DNA of 64,000 nucleotides from Ga0077527 sp038316355 (lineage in GTDB: Bacteria; Pseudomonadota; Gammaproteobacteria; Burkholderiales; SG8-41), in NCBI GenBank assembly GCA_038316355.1, contig JBBQAO010000004.1, forward strand, positions 1 to 64,000. The letters are read 5' to 3'. Shown here piece by piece: positions 44,954-53,895 of this stretch. How positions within the stretch are numbered: position 1 is the first letter of the stretch; every line of letters begins with the position of its first letter. The position numbers and the translations under genes were made by a program. The notes beneath the pieces were generated by a model that was not told the DNA's origin, did no database searches, and was given only the letters and a program-made list of their open reading frames with translations.

Positions 44954-47536
44954 TTACTGTTTTTTCTCGCCCTGCGCCAGTTCGCGCAGCCGGTAGAGCA
45001 GATCCAGCGCATCACGCGGCGTCAGTGCATCCGGATCGCAATCGCGCAGCATATCCACTGCGGGATGTGGCTCCGGTGCCGCCGGTTCATGGCTGGCAGC
45101 AGAAGAGCCGGCAAACAAATCACCCTGCGCTACCTGTGCTGCAGCCGCGGCTTCCAGATCGGCGAGACGTTTTTTTGCACTGCGGATCACTGCGCCGGGC
45201 ACGCCCGCGAGTTGCGCCACCTGTAAACCGTAGCTGCGACTCGCCGGTCCTTCCTCGACGCTGTGCAGGAACACGATGCGATCCTTGTGTTCGACGGCAT
45301 CGAGATGCACGTTGGCCACCTGTTTGAATTCCACCGCGAGCTGCGTCAGCTCGAAATAATGCGTGGCAAACAGCGTGTAACAGGCATTACGCTCAATCAA
45401 GTGGCGCGCAATCGCCCAGGCCAGCGCGAGGCCGTCGTAGGTTGAGGTGCCGCGGCCGATTTCATCCATCAGCACGAGACTCTGCGGCGTGGCGTGATGC
45501 AGGATGTACGCGGCTTCGGTCATCTCGACAATGATGGTCGAACGGCCGCCAGCCAGGTCGTCGGCAGCGCCAATGCGGGTGAAGATGCGGTCCAGCGGCC
45601 CCAGCCGTGCGCGCGTCGCCGGCACGAACGATCCGCAATGCGCGAGCAGGGCGATCAGTGCGGTCTGCCGCATGTAAGTTGATTTACCACCCATGTTCGG
45701 GCCGGTGATCAGCAGCATGCGTCGTGCGGCCGCCAGCCGTGCATCGTTGGCAATGAAGGGGCTGGCCTGCGCTTCGACCACCGGGTGGCGGCCCGCAGTA
45801 ATGTCGATCACCGGCTCGTCAGTGAATTCCGGCGCGGACCAGCTGAGTGCCGCCGCGCGTTCAGCGAAGGTCGCCAGCATGTCGAGTTCGGCCAGCGCTG
45901 CCGCGACGCGCTGCAGAGCCGGCACGTGGGGAGCCAGCTTTACCAGCAACTGGTCGTAGAGCAGTTTTTCCCGCGCCAGCGCGCGGTCCTGCGCCGACAG
46001 CGCCTTGTCTTCAAAGGTCTTCAGTTCCGGCGTGATGTAACGCTCGGCATTCTTGAGTGTCTGTCGGCGGCGGTAATCGTCCGGGACTTTTTCCGACTGC
46101 GCGCGCGTGACTTCGATGTAAAAGCCGTGCACACGGTTGAATTCCACTTTCAGCGTACTGATGCCGGTGCGCGTGCGTTCGCGGATTTCGAGTTCGGCGA
46201 GGAATGCGCCGCAGTTGTCCTGAATGCCGCGCAGTTCATCGAGATCAGCGTCGTAGCCGTCGGCGATGACGCCGCCTTCGCGGATCACCGAGGACGGCTC
46301 GGATTTGACGGCTGCTATCAGCAGGGCCGCCAGTTCATGCTGCGGGGCGAGGTCGGCGGCCAGTGCGCGCAGGCGGGTGGTGCCCGTATCGTTTAATGCC
46401 TGCACCAGCTCCGGCAGTCTTTGCAGCGAACCACGCAGCCCGGACAGATCGCGCGGTCGTGCAGTGGCGAGTGCAACCCGGGCCGCGATGCGCTCCACAT
46501 CGGAAAATTGCTTTAACGCGCCGCGCAGGGTGGCATGGCGTTCGTTATCGATCAGTTCGGCAACAGCCTGATGCAGCGACTGCACCAGCGCACGATCGGT
46601 CAGCGGGTGGTGCAGCGCATGGCGCAGGCGGCGGCTGCCCATGCCGGTGGCACAGGTATCGAGCAGTGACAGCAGCGTCGGCGCCGGTTCGCCACGGATG
46701 GTTTCGGTCAACTCGAGGTTGCGCCGTGTCGCCGGATCCATGCGCAGGTACGCGCGCTCGGTTTCCACGGTCAGCGCGCGGACATGGGCAATGGCTGATC
46801 CCTGCGTGGATTTGGCATAGTCGAGCAAGGCGCCTGCGGCGGCCACTGCAACGTCCAGCGTTTGCGCCCCAAAGCCGCTCAGGTCGTGGGTTTCAAACTG
46901 CGCGCACAAGGTACGGCGTGCGGTATCGGTATCAAAACGCCACGGCGGCAGGCGACGGACTGCAGTGCCGTCATCCACCATGTCCGGCGTTGCGCCCTCG
47001 GCGATCAGGATTTCGGCGGGGCGCAGGCGTTCGATCTCGGCAGCAAAATTCGCCGGCGCGGTTTCCATTACGCAGAACCGTCCGGAAGCCAGCGACAGCC
47101 AGGCCAGCCCCAGCAGGTTGCCGCTGCGGTGCACGGCGAGCAGCAGGTTTTCGCTTTTTTCGTCGAGCAGCGCCGATTCGGTCAGCGTGCCCGGCGTGAC
47201 GATGCGCATCACCTTGCGCTCGACGGGGCCCTTGGACGTGGCGGGGTCACCGATCTGTTCGCAGATCGCGACGGACTCGCCAAGCTTTACCAGTTTGGCC
47301 AGATACGGATCCAGCGCATGGAAGGGCACGCCGGCCATCTTGATTGGGGTGCCCGCGGATTCGCCGCGGGTCGTCAGGGTGATGTCGAGCAGTCGTGCGG
47401 CGCGCTCGGCATCGTCGAAAAACAGCTCGTAGAAATCACCCATGCGGTAGAACACCAGCTGATCCGGGTGCTCTGATTTGATGCGGAGGTACTGCTGCAT
47501 CATCGGGGTATGTTTGCTAAATGCGGGGTCGTTCAA
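44954..47536 (-). CDS. mutS: DNA mismatch repair protein MutS
   Basis: 860 aa. Recognises mismatches and recruits MutL. N-terminal mismatch domain: TPMMQQYLRIKSEHPDQLVFYRMGDFYELFFDDAERAARLLDI carries the Phe-x-Glu (FYELF) mismatch motif. Core domains with LDIT and LRSLLDTCATGMGSRRLRHALHHPL; ATPase Walker A GPNMGGKSTYMRQ near residues 610-620, then GRSTIIVEMTEAAYILHHAT and DEIGRGTSTYDGLALAWAIA. The C-terminal region (about 805-860) is typical. It starts just before the integrase island. Confidence 0.97.
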   Translation of the reverse strand: MNDPAFSKHTPMMQQYLRIKSEHPDQLVFYRMGDFYELFFDDAERAARLLDITLTTRGESAGTPIKMAGVPFHALDPYLAKLVKLGESVAICEQIGDPATSKGPVERKVMRIVTPGTLTESALLDEKSENLLLAVHRSGNLLGLAWLSLASGRFCVMETAPANFAAEIERLRPAEILIAEGATPDMVDDGTAVRRLPPWRFDTDTARRTLCAQFETHDLSGFGAQTLDVAVAAAGALLDYAKSTQGSAIAHVRALTVETERAYLRMDPATRRNLELTETIRGEPAPTLLSLLDTCATGMGSRRLRHALHHPLTDRALVQSLHQAVAELIDNERHATLRGALKQFSDVERIAARVALATARPRDLSGLRGSLQRLPELVQALNDTGTTRLRALAADLAPQHELAALLIAAVKSEPSSVIREGGVIADGYDADLDELRGIQDNCGAFLAELEIRERTRTGISTLKVEFNRVHGFYIEVTRAQSEKVPDDYRRRQTLKNAERYITPELKTFEDKALSAQDRALAREKLLYDQLLVKLAPHVPALQRVAAALAELDMLATFAERAAALSWSAPEFTDEPVIDITAGRHPVVEAQASPFIANDARLAAARRMLLITGPNMGGKSTYMRQTALIALLAHCGSFVPATRARLGPLDRIFTRIGAADDLAGGRSTIIVEMTEAAYILHHATPQSLVLMDEIGRGTSTYDGLALAWAIARHLIERNACYTLFATHYFELTQLAVEFKQVANVHLDAVEHKDRIVFLHSVEEGPASRSYGLQVAQLAGVPGAVIRSAKKRLADLEAAAAAQVAQGDLFAGSSAASHEPAAPEPHPAVDMLRDCDPDALTPRDALDLLYRLRELAQGEKKQ

Positions 47537-47694
47537 GTTCTTGTCATCCTGAGAAAAACTGACTGTAACTATCTATTTTTATGAGGATTTATCTGATTTT
47601 TGTGCGGCGCTTCGTGTCCAGACTCGACCATTCTCGTCCAGTCTTGCCAGGCTGTTTGGTGTAGGTGGCGGTATAGGTCTACGATCAAATCGAC

Positions 47695-49014
47695 ATGAGA
47701 AAACCACCACCAATACTGACTCCTCGGATTATCGCCGACATGCGGTCGGGTGACGAGTGTGGTGATCCCGATTACCCGGGTTTACGTATACGCCGCACAA
47801 ATGCCGCCCGCGTGTTTTTCCACCGCTATCGGGCGCGTGATGGCGCGCTACGGGAGATCAAGCTTGGGGAGTTTGGTCCCATGACCCTGGCGGAAGCCCG
47901 TAAGGCATTAGGGAGGCTCAAACTTGAACGGGAAAGAGGTGTCGATCCGCAACTGCAGAAACAGCAGGCACGCACAGAAGCGCGGCGGCAGCGTGAAGCC
48001 GAGAAACTGGCGAGTTATACGGTGGAGAAACTCGTAGAGGATTTCGTTGCAGAGAAACTGGATGCGCAGAAGAGAGGTGCCGAGGGTGCACGGCTGTTAC
48101 GCCGTGATCTGCTTCCCAAGCTGGGCGATCGCGCCGCAACCGCATTGACAAGACGTGAACTGCAGGACGAAGTCATCCGACCGATGTTGAAGCGAGCGCC
48201 CCGCGGAGGAACGTATCTTCTTTCCCGCATACGTTGCGCCTATGCCCACGCTGCAGAACAAGGGCGCATTCCCGATGATTTTGTGTTTCCGACACTGGGT
48301 ATCAAGGGCGCACCCCAGGTGCGCAGGAAGCGCGCTTTTACCGATGCCGAGCTCGCGACATTCATGCGGTGGCTGCCACACAGCCCCTACAGCCGTACCG
48401 TGCGCGATGCGCTTGCCTTGGTGCTGTTCACCGGTTGCCGCTCGGGCGAAGTGGTCGCTGCGCTCTGGCGCGATATCGATCTTGAGCGCGCGGTTTGGAC
48501 GATCCGCGAGACCAAGAATGGTGAACCCCATGCCGTAATGCTGCCAAGCCAGGCTGTTGAGCTATTAAAGGCGCGCAAAGCGTTGCACGACATCTTTGTT
48601 TTTCCCTCACCTATGGGCGGCCGGCATATCGTGCAAAAAGCGCTTGGCCTCGCGCAATACGTGGCGCGTAAGAAAACCAAGGATGGAAAGCGGGCCGATC
48701 CAATTGAGGTGGCGTGGACGGTTCATGATTTGCGCCGTACGGCGGCCACGGGCCTGGCGAGGCTCGGCTGCCCGCGCGTCGTGCAGGACCGCATCCTAAA
48801 CCACGTCGATAGCTCGGTAAGCGCCATCTATGACCGGCATCGTTATGACGCCGAGGCACGAGACTGGCTGCAGAAGTGGGCCGATAAGCTGGATGCCCTG
48901 CGCGGCAACAATGTCGTCATGCTCCAGGCAAGCATTTCTTCCATGCCTGGAATTCAAGCAGGCGCAGCCGATAGCGGGCAACGTTTCCTTCGTGCAGGTG
49001 ATGTAAATCGTTGA
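47695..49014 (+). CDS. Tyrosine recombinase (phage/island integrase)
   Basis: 439 aa. N-terminal arm-type binding part (RIRRTNAARVFFHRYRARDGALREIKLGEFG), a SAM-like core-binding domain (about 100-200) and a C-terminal catalytic domain. Catalytic residues are in TGCRSGEVVAALWRDID (Arg), then TVHDLRRTAATGLARLG (HxxR) and LNHVDSSVSAIYDRHRYD with the nucleophilic Tyr. It belongs to the P4-type-like island integrases. The last about 98 bp overlap the 3' end of the convergent fic gene, so the C-terminal tail after about residue 408 is not conserved family sequence. It sits at the border with mutS and marks a mobile island. Confidence 0.92.
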   Translation: MRKPPPILTPRIIADMRSGDECGDPDYPGLRIRRTNAARVFFHRYRARDGALREIKLGEFGPMTLAEARKALGRLKLERERGVDPQLQKQQARTEARRQREAEKLASYTVEKLVEDFVAEKLDAQKRGAEGARLLRRDLLPKLGDRAATALTRRELQDEVIRPMLKRAPRGGTYLLSRIRCAYAHAAEQGRIPDDFVFPTLGIKGAPQVRRKRAFTDAELATFMRWLPHSPYSRTVRDALALVLFTGCRSGEVVAALWRDIDLERAVWTIRETKNGEPHAVMLPSQAVELLKARKALHDIFVFPSPMGGRHIVQKALGLAQYVARKKTKDGKRADPIEVAWTVHDLRRTAATGLARLGCPRVVQDRILNHVDSSVSAIYDRHRYDAEARDWLQKWADKLDALRGNNVVMLQASISSMPGIQAGAADSGQRFLRAGDVNR

Positions 49015-50320
49015 AGGCCATCGCCACAAACTGGTCCAGATCCGCAGGCGGTACGAGGGGCGCGGCGAGTTCGCGGATAAGCGGTGCCTCAATCGATCTT
49101 TCCCCGCGCACGATCTGGCTTACCACCTCGACAAGAGCTTCGCGGTTTCTCAGGCGCAGCGGGTCGGGTTCGGGGAGCGAATCCTTGATCGCCACGTAGC
49201 GCTGACATGAGCGTTCGTAAGCCCAGACGAAAACGTCGCGCAGTAGTTCGATGCGATTGAATTCGTACACGCCCAAGGTCCCGTCGACGTAAGCCTGCTC
49301 GGGCACGTCCACGAAGGAGAGCGGCGACAGGTTGTGTTTGATGAGCGGGATGTTGGCCCCCAGCCGCGAAACGCGCTTATTGACGTCGAGAAAGGGCTGC
49401 AAATAGGGAATGTGCGCCATCACGAAGAAAGCCTGCTCGAACGGATCGCGGATGGCGTTCGCCTTGTCGAGGATGAGCCGGAAGCAATCATCGATCTGCT
49501 GGGGAACCGCCAATGGGTAAAAGACACTGCCGCCGATTTCAACGACCGTCGTGCGCAGGCGCCCGGAAGCATCAGAGTCCGTCAGCAGGTTTTCCGACAA
49601 CAAGGCGTGCAGATTGAAGAAGGTGAACGCGTTGAAGCCGATCTCGTCGGCGTGGCCGACGAGCATCTCGATGGCCGCCTTGTGGTTGAGGATCATCTGC
49701 GCCTCGCGTTGATCCTTGCCATCCGCGGCGTGTCCGAATTCGATGAGATTCTGGGTATCGAGGCGGCTGTAGGTGTTGCCTTCAAGCCGGCTTGATGACC
49801 ACGAAAGGTCGATCATCAGACGGTTCAGAATATCGCGCGCATACGTGCCGGCGGGATGTTCCCTTGCGGGCGAGCGGCCAGATGCATGCAAGTGGCTGCG
49901 CACCGAATCGGGCAGGTATGCCGAACGGTTTGGTTCGTAGCCGTCGAGGAATTTGCGGTTGTAGCCGATCGGCTTGCGATCGGTAATCGGGCGGCGCACG
50001 AGGTCCCTGACTTGCGTTCCCTGCAGCGACAACGGGACGTAGCTTTCTCCGTGCGCAATGAGCGTGAGTGGTTCAAGGACAACGCGCACGTCGCCGGTGA
50101 TTGGGACAAGCAGATAGCGGCTGGCACGGCCTTCACCCTGCCTGAGTACGCGGTTGGCCTTGACGAGTTCGCGGAGACGGCGCTGTAGCGTCCGGCGGTC
50201 GAAGTCCAAGCCTTCGGTCTTGCAGGCTTGTTCAAGTTCCGCGATGGCCAGCCCGGTTTTGTGGGGAGCCAGAAGAACAGCGATCTTGTCGAGTTCTTGC
50301 TGATCAATGCGTTTCGGCAT
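48917..50320 (-). CDS. Fic-family protein with winged HTH and degenerate active-site motif
   Basis: 467 aa. N-terminal winged helix-turn-helix (about 4-70), a Fic-N-like linker, the inhibitory motif S176-SRLEG181 ([S/T]xxxE[G/N]), and the Fic core (about 205-340). The core motif reads Q308-PFLDVNKRVSR: the catalytic His is Gln and the Gly of HxFx(D/E)GN is Val, while D312, N314, R316 and R319 remain. It is therefore probably not an AMP-transferase of the usual kind. It is known that Fic proteins with a DNA-binding domain can be regulators. It is divergent from the AbiE pair; the promoter has phased TGTCGC repeats. Confidence 0.85.
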   Translation of the reverse strand: MPKRIDQQELDKIAVLLAPHKTGLAIAELEQACKTEGLDFDRRTLQRRLRELVKANRVLRQGEGRASRYLLVPITGDVRVVLEPLTLIAHGESYVPLSLQGTQVRDLVRRPITDRKPIGYNRKFLDGYEPNRSAYLPDSVRSHLHASGRSPAREHPAGTYARDILNRLMIDLSWSSSRLEGNTYSRLDTQNLIEFGHAADGKDQREAQMILNHKAAIEMLVGHADEIGFNAFTFFNLHALLSENLLTDSDASGRLRTTVVEIGGSVFYPLAVPQQIDDCFRLILDKANAIRDPFEQAFFVMAHIPYLQPFLDVNKRVSRLGANIPLIKHNLSPLSFVDVPEQAYVDGTLGVYEFNRIELLRDVFVWAYERSCQRYVAIKDSLPEPDPLRLRNREALVEVVSQIVRGERSIEAPLIRELAAPLVPPADLDQFVAMAFNDLHHLHEGNVARYRLRLLEFQAWKKCLPGA

Positions 50321-50324
50321 TTTG

Positions 50325-50410
50325 TGTCGCGATTCTGAGTTTTACGACAGTATAATGGTTTATATGTCGCGTAATAAAGCATTTTGTCGCGAATGCCAGT
50401 TTTTGCGACA
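50325..50410. promoter_or_regulatory. Phased TGTCGC operator repeats upstream of fic
   Basis: TGTCGCGA at 50325-50332, inverted ACGACA at 50344-50349, TGTCGCG at 50365-50371, TGTCGCGA at 50385-50392, inverted GCGACA at 50405-50410: copies every 20 bp, about two helical turns. TATAAT (50351-50356) lies between copies. Probable binding sites for the Fic protein's own winged HTH. Confidence 0.65.
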
Positions 50411-50443
50411 CAACGGGAGCGATTGCCTGGTAGCCGCCACTGA

Positions 50444-50523
50444 TGATTAGATATAGTTATAAAATTACAATAAAATACGAATAATTAATCTTTATCTAAT
50501 CACTACCCCTGCATGTGATTAGA
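50444..50523. promoter_or_regulatory. Inverted-repeat operator upstream of abiEi
   Basis: TGATTAGATA (50444-50453) and its exact complement TATCTAATCA (50493-50502), plus a third TGATTAGA at 50516-50523, in a strongly AT-rich stretch just before the AbiEi start. AbiEi antitoxins are known to repress their own operon through inverted repeats in the promoter, which this matches. Confidence 0.6.
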
Positions 50524-50546
50524 ATACGATGTAATATTCTAAAATA

Positions 50547-51302
50547 ATGGGAAATCCCAAGCATTCTCTAATCAAGCAGCTCCAGACCAGCATTCCACGC
50601 GGGGCGCCATTCAACGTGGGTGCGCTCGCGCGCCTAGGCGTCTCCTCGAAGCTTGCGGCCCACTACGCCGCGACAGGTTGGCTGGTGCGGCTGGCGCAGG
50701 GCGTGTACGCCTTTCCTGCCGACGAACTGAGCGCGCACGGGACGATAAAGTTTCTTCAGACCCGCGTCGCCGGCCTGCACGTGGCAGGCAAGAGCGCGCT
50801 CGCCTTGCATGGCGTGCGCCACAATCTGGCCACGCGCGAGCAGTGGGTGCTCTGGGGCGATGCGCGCTTCGCGCTGCCGGCATGGTTCACCACGCGCTTT
50901 CCCGCGCGTTACGTGTCGGCCCGGCTGTTCGATTGGCCGGACGAGGCGTTGCCCGCAAAGACCCTGGCCACGCCACCCGGCGTGACCGACGGATTGCGCG
51001 TGTCGGTGCCCGAGCGCGCGCTGCTCGAGTTGCTGTACGACGTGGGCACCCGTCAGGGCTTGGAAGAAGCGCGCAACCTGTTCGAGGGCCTGAGCCATCC
51101 GCGTAAGGAGATGCTCGGCCGCCTGCTTGCCTGTTGCACCAGCGTCAAGACGGTGCGGCTCTTCCTGACCTGGGCACGCGAGACAAAGGTGGTGGACGTT
51201 GCCGCCCTCCAGCAGCAGTACACCCTGCCGGTCGGCAGCGACAAGCGCTGGATGACCCGCCTGAAAGACGGCACCTTGCTGAGCCTGAAGCCGTATGGAT
51301 AA
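50547..51302 (+). CDS. AbiEi-type antitoxin/transcriptional regulator
   Basis: 251 aa. N-terminal winged HTH (about 5-55: IPRGAPFNVGALARLGVSSKLAAHYAATGWLVRLAQGVYAFP) and a C-terminal antitoxin domain with LHVAGKSALALHGVRHN, FPARYVSARLFDW, VSVPERALLELLYDVG and LSHPRKEMLGRLLACCTSVKTVRLFLTWA. Type IV toxin-antitoxin and abortive-infection systems of the AbiE kind. It neutralises the toxic effect of AbiEii and represses the operon. It overlaps abiEii by 8 nt. Inverted operator repeats lie upstream. Confidence 0.9.
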   Translation: MGNPKHSLIKQLQTSIPRGAPFNVGALARLGVSSKLAAHYAATGWLVRLAQGVYAFPADELSAHGTIKFLQTRVAGLHVAGKSALALHGVRHNLATREQWVLWGDARFALPAWFTTRFPARYVSARLFDWPDEALPAKTLATPPGVTDGLRVSVPERALLELLYDVGTRQGLEEARNLFEGLSHPRKEMLGRLLACCTSVKTVRLFLTWARETKVVDVAALQQQYTLPVGSDKRWMTRLKDGTLLSLKPYG

Positions 51303-52209
51303 AGTCTATGCTGATGCCGTGCGCCTGCTGCTGGCCGCCGCGCCTGAAGTCTTCGCCAACGACATCTTCGCGATGAAGGGCGGCACCGCCATCAACCTTT
51401 TTGTGCGCGACATGCCGCGCCTGTCAGTCGACATCGACGTCGTCTACATGCCATGGCAAGTCCCGCGCGAGCAAGCGCTGGCGGCCATCGCGGACGAAAT
51501 CGAAGCCATCGCCGGGCGGCTCGCCAAACGCGGCATGCGCACACGCAAGGTGGCGAGCAAGGATCTCGGCGATACCAAACCGCTGATCGAGCGCGACGAC
51601 AATCAGGTGAAGGTCGAAGTCAATGCGGTTTTCCGCGGAACCGTTCTGCCGGTCGAGCGGCGCCGCCTGACGCCGAGGACGGCCGAAATGTTCGGCGCCG
51701 AACTCGAACTGCCCGTCCTTGCCATGGCCGAACTCTACGGCAGCAAACTCGTGGCCGCGATGGACCGGCAACATCCCCGCGATCTGTTCGACGCGTGGCA
51801 GATGTTCGCCTCAGACGGATTGTCCGACGCGACGGTGGAGTGCTTCGTCACCTACCTGGCCGGTCACAACCGGCCGACGCATGAGGTCCTGTTCGGCAAC
51901 GACAAAGACATCGCTGACGAATACCGAAGCACCTTCGTCGGCATGACCGCGGATCCGGTCAGCCTTGAGACGCTGCTGGAAACGCGCGCGCGAGTGCGCG
52001 CGGAACTGCCGCAACGGTTGACCGGCAGGCAGCGTCAATTCCTGATCGGCCTTGCGCGCGCGCAGCCCGACTGGAGCCTGCTGCAATGTCCGCACGCCGC
52101 CGATTTGCCCGCGCTTCGCTGGAAGCTCGCGAACCTGCAGACTTTCAGCAAGCGCCGGCCAGGGGATTTCGAGAGTCAAGCCATGGCGCTGGAAACCAAA
52201 TTGGGTTGA
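51295..52209 (+). CDS. AbiEii nucleotidyltransferase toxin
   Basis: 304 aa, DNA-polymerase-beta-like nucleotidyltransferase fold (AbiEii/AbiGii toxin family). Motif I KGGTAINLFVRDM (GGT at 29-31), then the metal-binding D46-I-D48 in RLSVDIDVVY, the motif III region ADLPVLAMAELYGSKLVAAMDRQHPRDLFDAWQMF, and a helical C-terminus. The toxin arrests growth, probably by tRNA or protein NMP transfer, so infected cells die or stop before phage release. Translationally coupled to AbiEi (8-nt overlap). Confidence 0.9.
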   Translation: MDKVYADAVRLLLAAAPEVFANDIFAMKGGTAINLFVRDMPRLSVDIDVVYMPWQVPREQALAAIADEIEAIAGRLAKRGMRTRKVASKDLGDTKPLIERDDNQVKVEVNAVFRGTVLPVERRRLTPRTAEMFGAELELPVLAMAELYGSKLVAAMDRQHPRDLFDAWQMFASDGLSDATVECFVTYLAGHNRPTHEVLFGNDKDIADEYRSTFVGMTADPVSLETLLETRARVRAELPQRLTGRQRQFLIGLARAQPDWSLLQCPHAADLPALRWKLANLQTFSKRRPGDFESQAMALETKLG

Positions 52210-52629
52210 GGCGGCTTGCCCCGCACGGGCAGGTCGTTAGTTATTACCCGCCTCGGTGATTGGCTACTGCGATATCCGCAGTGGATCGGAAAAGTCTGCG
52301 CCAACAGTGGTAAGGGAAGGCTCCAACGACCTCTACCCGTTCAGGCGCGACGCTTCACCGAATGCAGCGTCAACACGTTGGTAACAAACCGAATACCGTT
52401 GTTTCTACCCGCGAGTGTTGACGCCAGCCTCGAATTGACCACCAGTCCCGGTTGAAAGCTGACCAGGAACAACGGACTGCTTAGCCAGGACTGGCGGCCT
52501 TCCGCGAACCGATATGCTGGTCAAGTCAGGATCGGCGCATTGTGGGGAAAGTGATCAGTTTGAGGGCGGCGGCAACAGTGTTGTAGCATTGACAGCCATG
52601 CATGCCGAACATCACAGGGTAATTTCAAA
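52210..52629. other. 420-bp gap at the right island border
   Basis: No convincing gene. It contains an inverted repeat GCGTCAACAC (52367-52376) and GTGTTGACGC (52415-52424) with a 38-nt loop, and ACCAGTCC/GGACTGG copies at about 52440-52493. No tRNA and no clear copy of the mutS-side sequence is seen, so the island's right end cannot be placed. A promoter for the following FAD oxidase probably lies here. Confidence 0.5.
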
Positions 52630-53895
52630 TTGAAAGAAGTCACTGTCGTTGGAGCAGGCATCGTCGGTATCGTGTCCGCGATCTATCTGCAGCGTGAAGG
52701 GCATCGGGTGACGGTGATTGACCGTCAGGCGCCGGGAGAAGGCACTTCCTTCGGCAATGCCGGTTCGGTGGCACCCGGTTCCATCGTCCCCGTGGCCTTG
52801 CCCGGCACACTGAAGCAGGTGCCGAAGTGGCTCAGCGATCCGCTGGGACCGCTGTCGCTGCCCTGGCGCCAGTTGCCGTTCATGTTGCCGTGGTTCCTGC
52901 ATTTCCAGCACGCCTGTAATGCCGCTCAGGTGCGCCGCGGCGCTGCGGTATTGCGTGCGCTTAATGCGCCGGCCATCGACGCCTATGCCGATCTGCTGGC
53001 GGCGGCTGGTGCACCGGAGCTGTTGCGGCGCGAGGGCATGCTGCATGTCTACAAGACAGAGGCGGGCTTCAAGGGAAGCGCTTTCGGTCGCCAGCTGCGT
53101 CTGGATAACGGCTGTGTGGTGGAACTGGTCGACGCCGATAAAATCCGCGCGCTCGCGCCCGGCATCTCACCCGGGTATCGCTGGGGTTTTCATCTGCCGG
53201 ACAACGCGCATGTGCACAGCCCCTTGCGTGTGGTGCAGGTGCTGGCCGAGCATTTCAAGAATAACGGCGGTACGATCATTCGTGCAGATGTGCGCGATAT
53301 CCGCTGTGATGCCGGTGGCGCGGTGAAGCTGCACACCGACGGGGTGTCGCTGTCGGCGGAGTGCGTGGTCATCGCTGCCGGCTACGCCTCCGGCAAACTC
53401 GCGGCCAGACTCGGCACCCGGGTGCCGCTGGCGCCTGAGCGTGGTTACCACATCGAAATCCCCGGCGCTCAACTGGCGCAGCAGTGCCCGGTTACTGACG
53501 GTGAATCGCGTTTTGTAGCCACGCCGATGGCGGGCAGGCTGAGGATTGCCGGAACTTCTGAATTCCAGGCTGCCAGTGCGCCGCCCAACTGGGCACGCGC
53601 GGAGACGCTGGCGACGCTGGCTGAAAAAATGTTTCCCGGCATGCAGGTTGCGAATTACAGCCGGTGGATGGGGGTGCGGCCGTCGACGCCGGATTCTGCG
53701 CCCATTATCGGCCGTTCAGCACAGCACCGGCAATTGCTGTTTGCCTTCGGCCACGGCCACTGGGGGCTGATGGCGGCGCCGGTCACCGGTCAGCTGGTAG
53801 CTGACCTTGTGGCCGACCGGACGCCGCGCATCGATCTGTCGCCGTTCCGGCCGGAGCGATTCCGGCTTACTGAACTGCTATCCCGGCCTGCTTGA
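52630..53895 (+). CDS. D-amino-acid dehydrogenase-like FAD oxidoreductase
   Basis: 421 aa from a TTG start at 52630 (only weak AGGG 10 nt upstream). DAO/DadA family: N-terminal FAD-binding VVGAGIVGIVSAIYLQREGHRVTVIDRQ, then GTSFGNAGSVAPGSIVPVAL, LPEHAHVHSPLRVVQVLA-like DNAHVHSPLRVVQVL, VVIAAGYASGKLAARLG and the C-terminal GVRPSTPDSAPIIGRS and FAFGHGHWGLMAAPVTGQL. It probably deaminates a D-amino acid or oxidises a related amine. Its 3' end overlaps the convergent Bug gene by 29 bp. Confidence 0.88.
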   Translation: MKEVTVVGAGIVGIVSAIYLQREGHRVTVIDRQAPGEGTSFGNAGSVAPGSIVPVALPGTLKQVPKWLSDPLGPLSLPWRQLPFMLPWFLHFQHACNAAQVRRGAAVLRALNAPAIDAYADLLAAAGAPELLRREGMLHVYKTEAGFKGSAFGRQLRLDNGCVVELVDADKIRALAPGISPGYRWGFHLPDNAHVHSPLRVVQVLAEHFKNNGGTIIRADVRDIRCDAGGAVKLHTDGVSLSAECVVIAAGYASGKLAARLGTRVPLAPERGYHIEIPGAQLAQQCPVTDGESRFVATPMAGRLRIAGTSEFQAASAPPNWARAETLATLAEKMFPGMQVANYSRWMGVRPSTPDSAPIIGRSAQHRQLLFAFGHGHWGLMAAPVTGQLVADLVADRTPRIDLSPFRPERFRLTELLSRPA

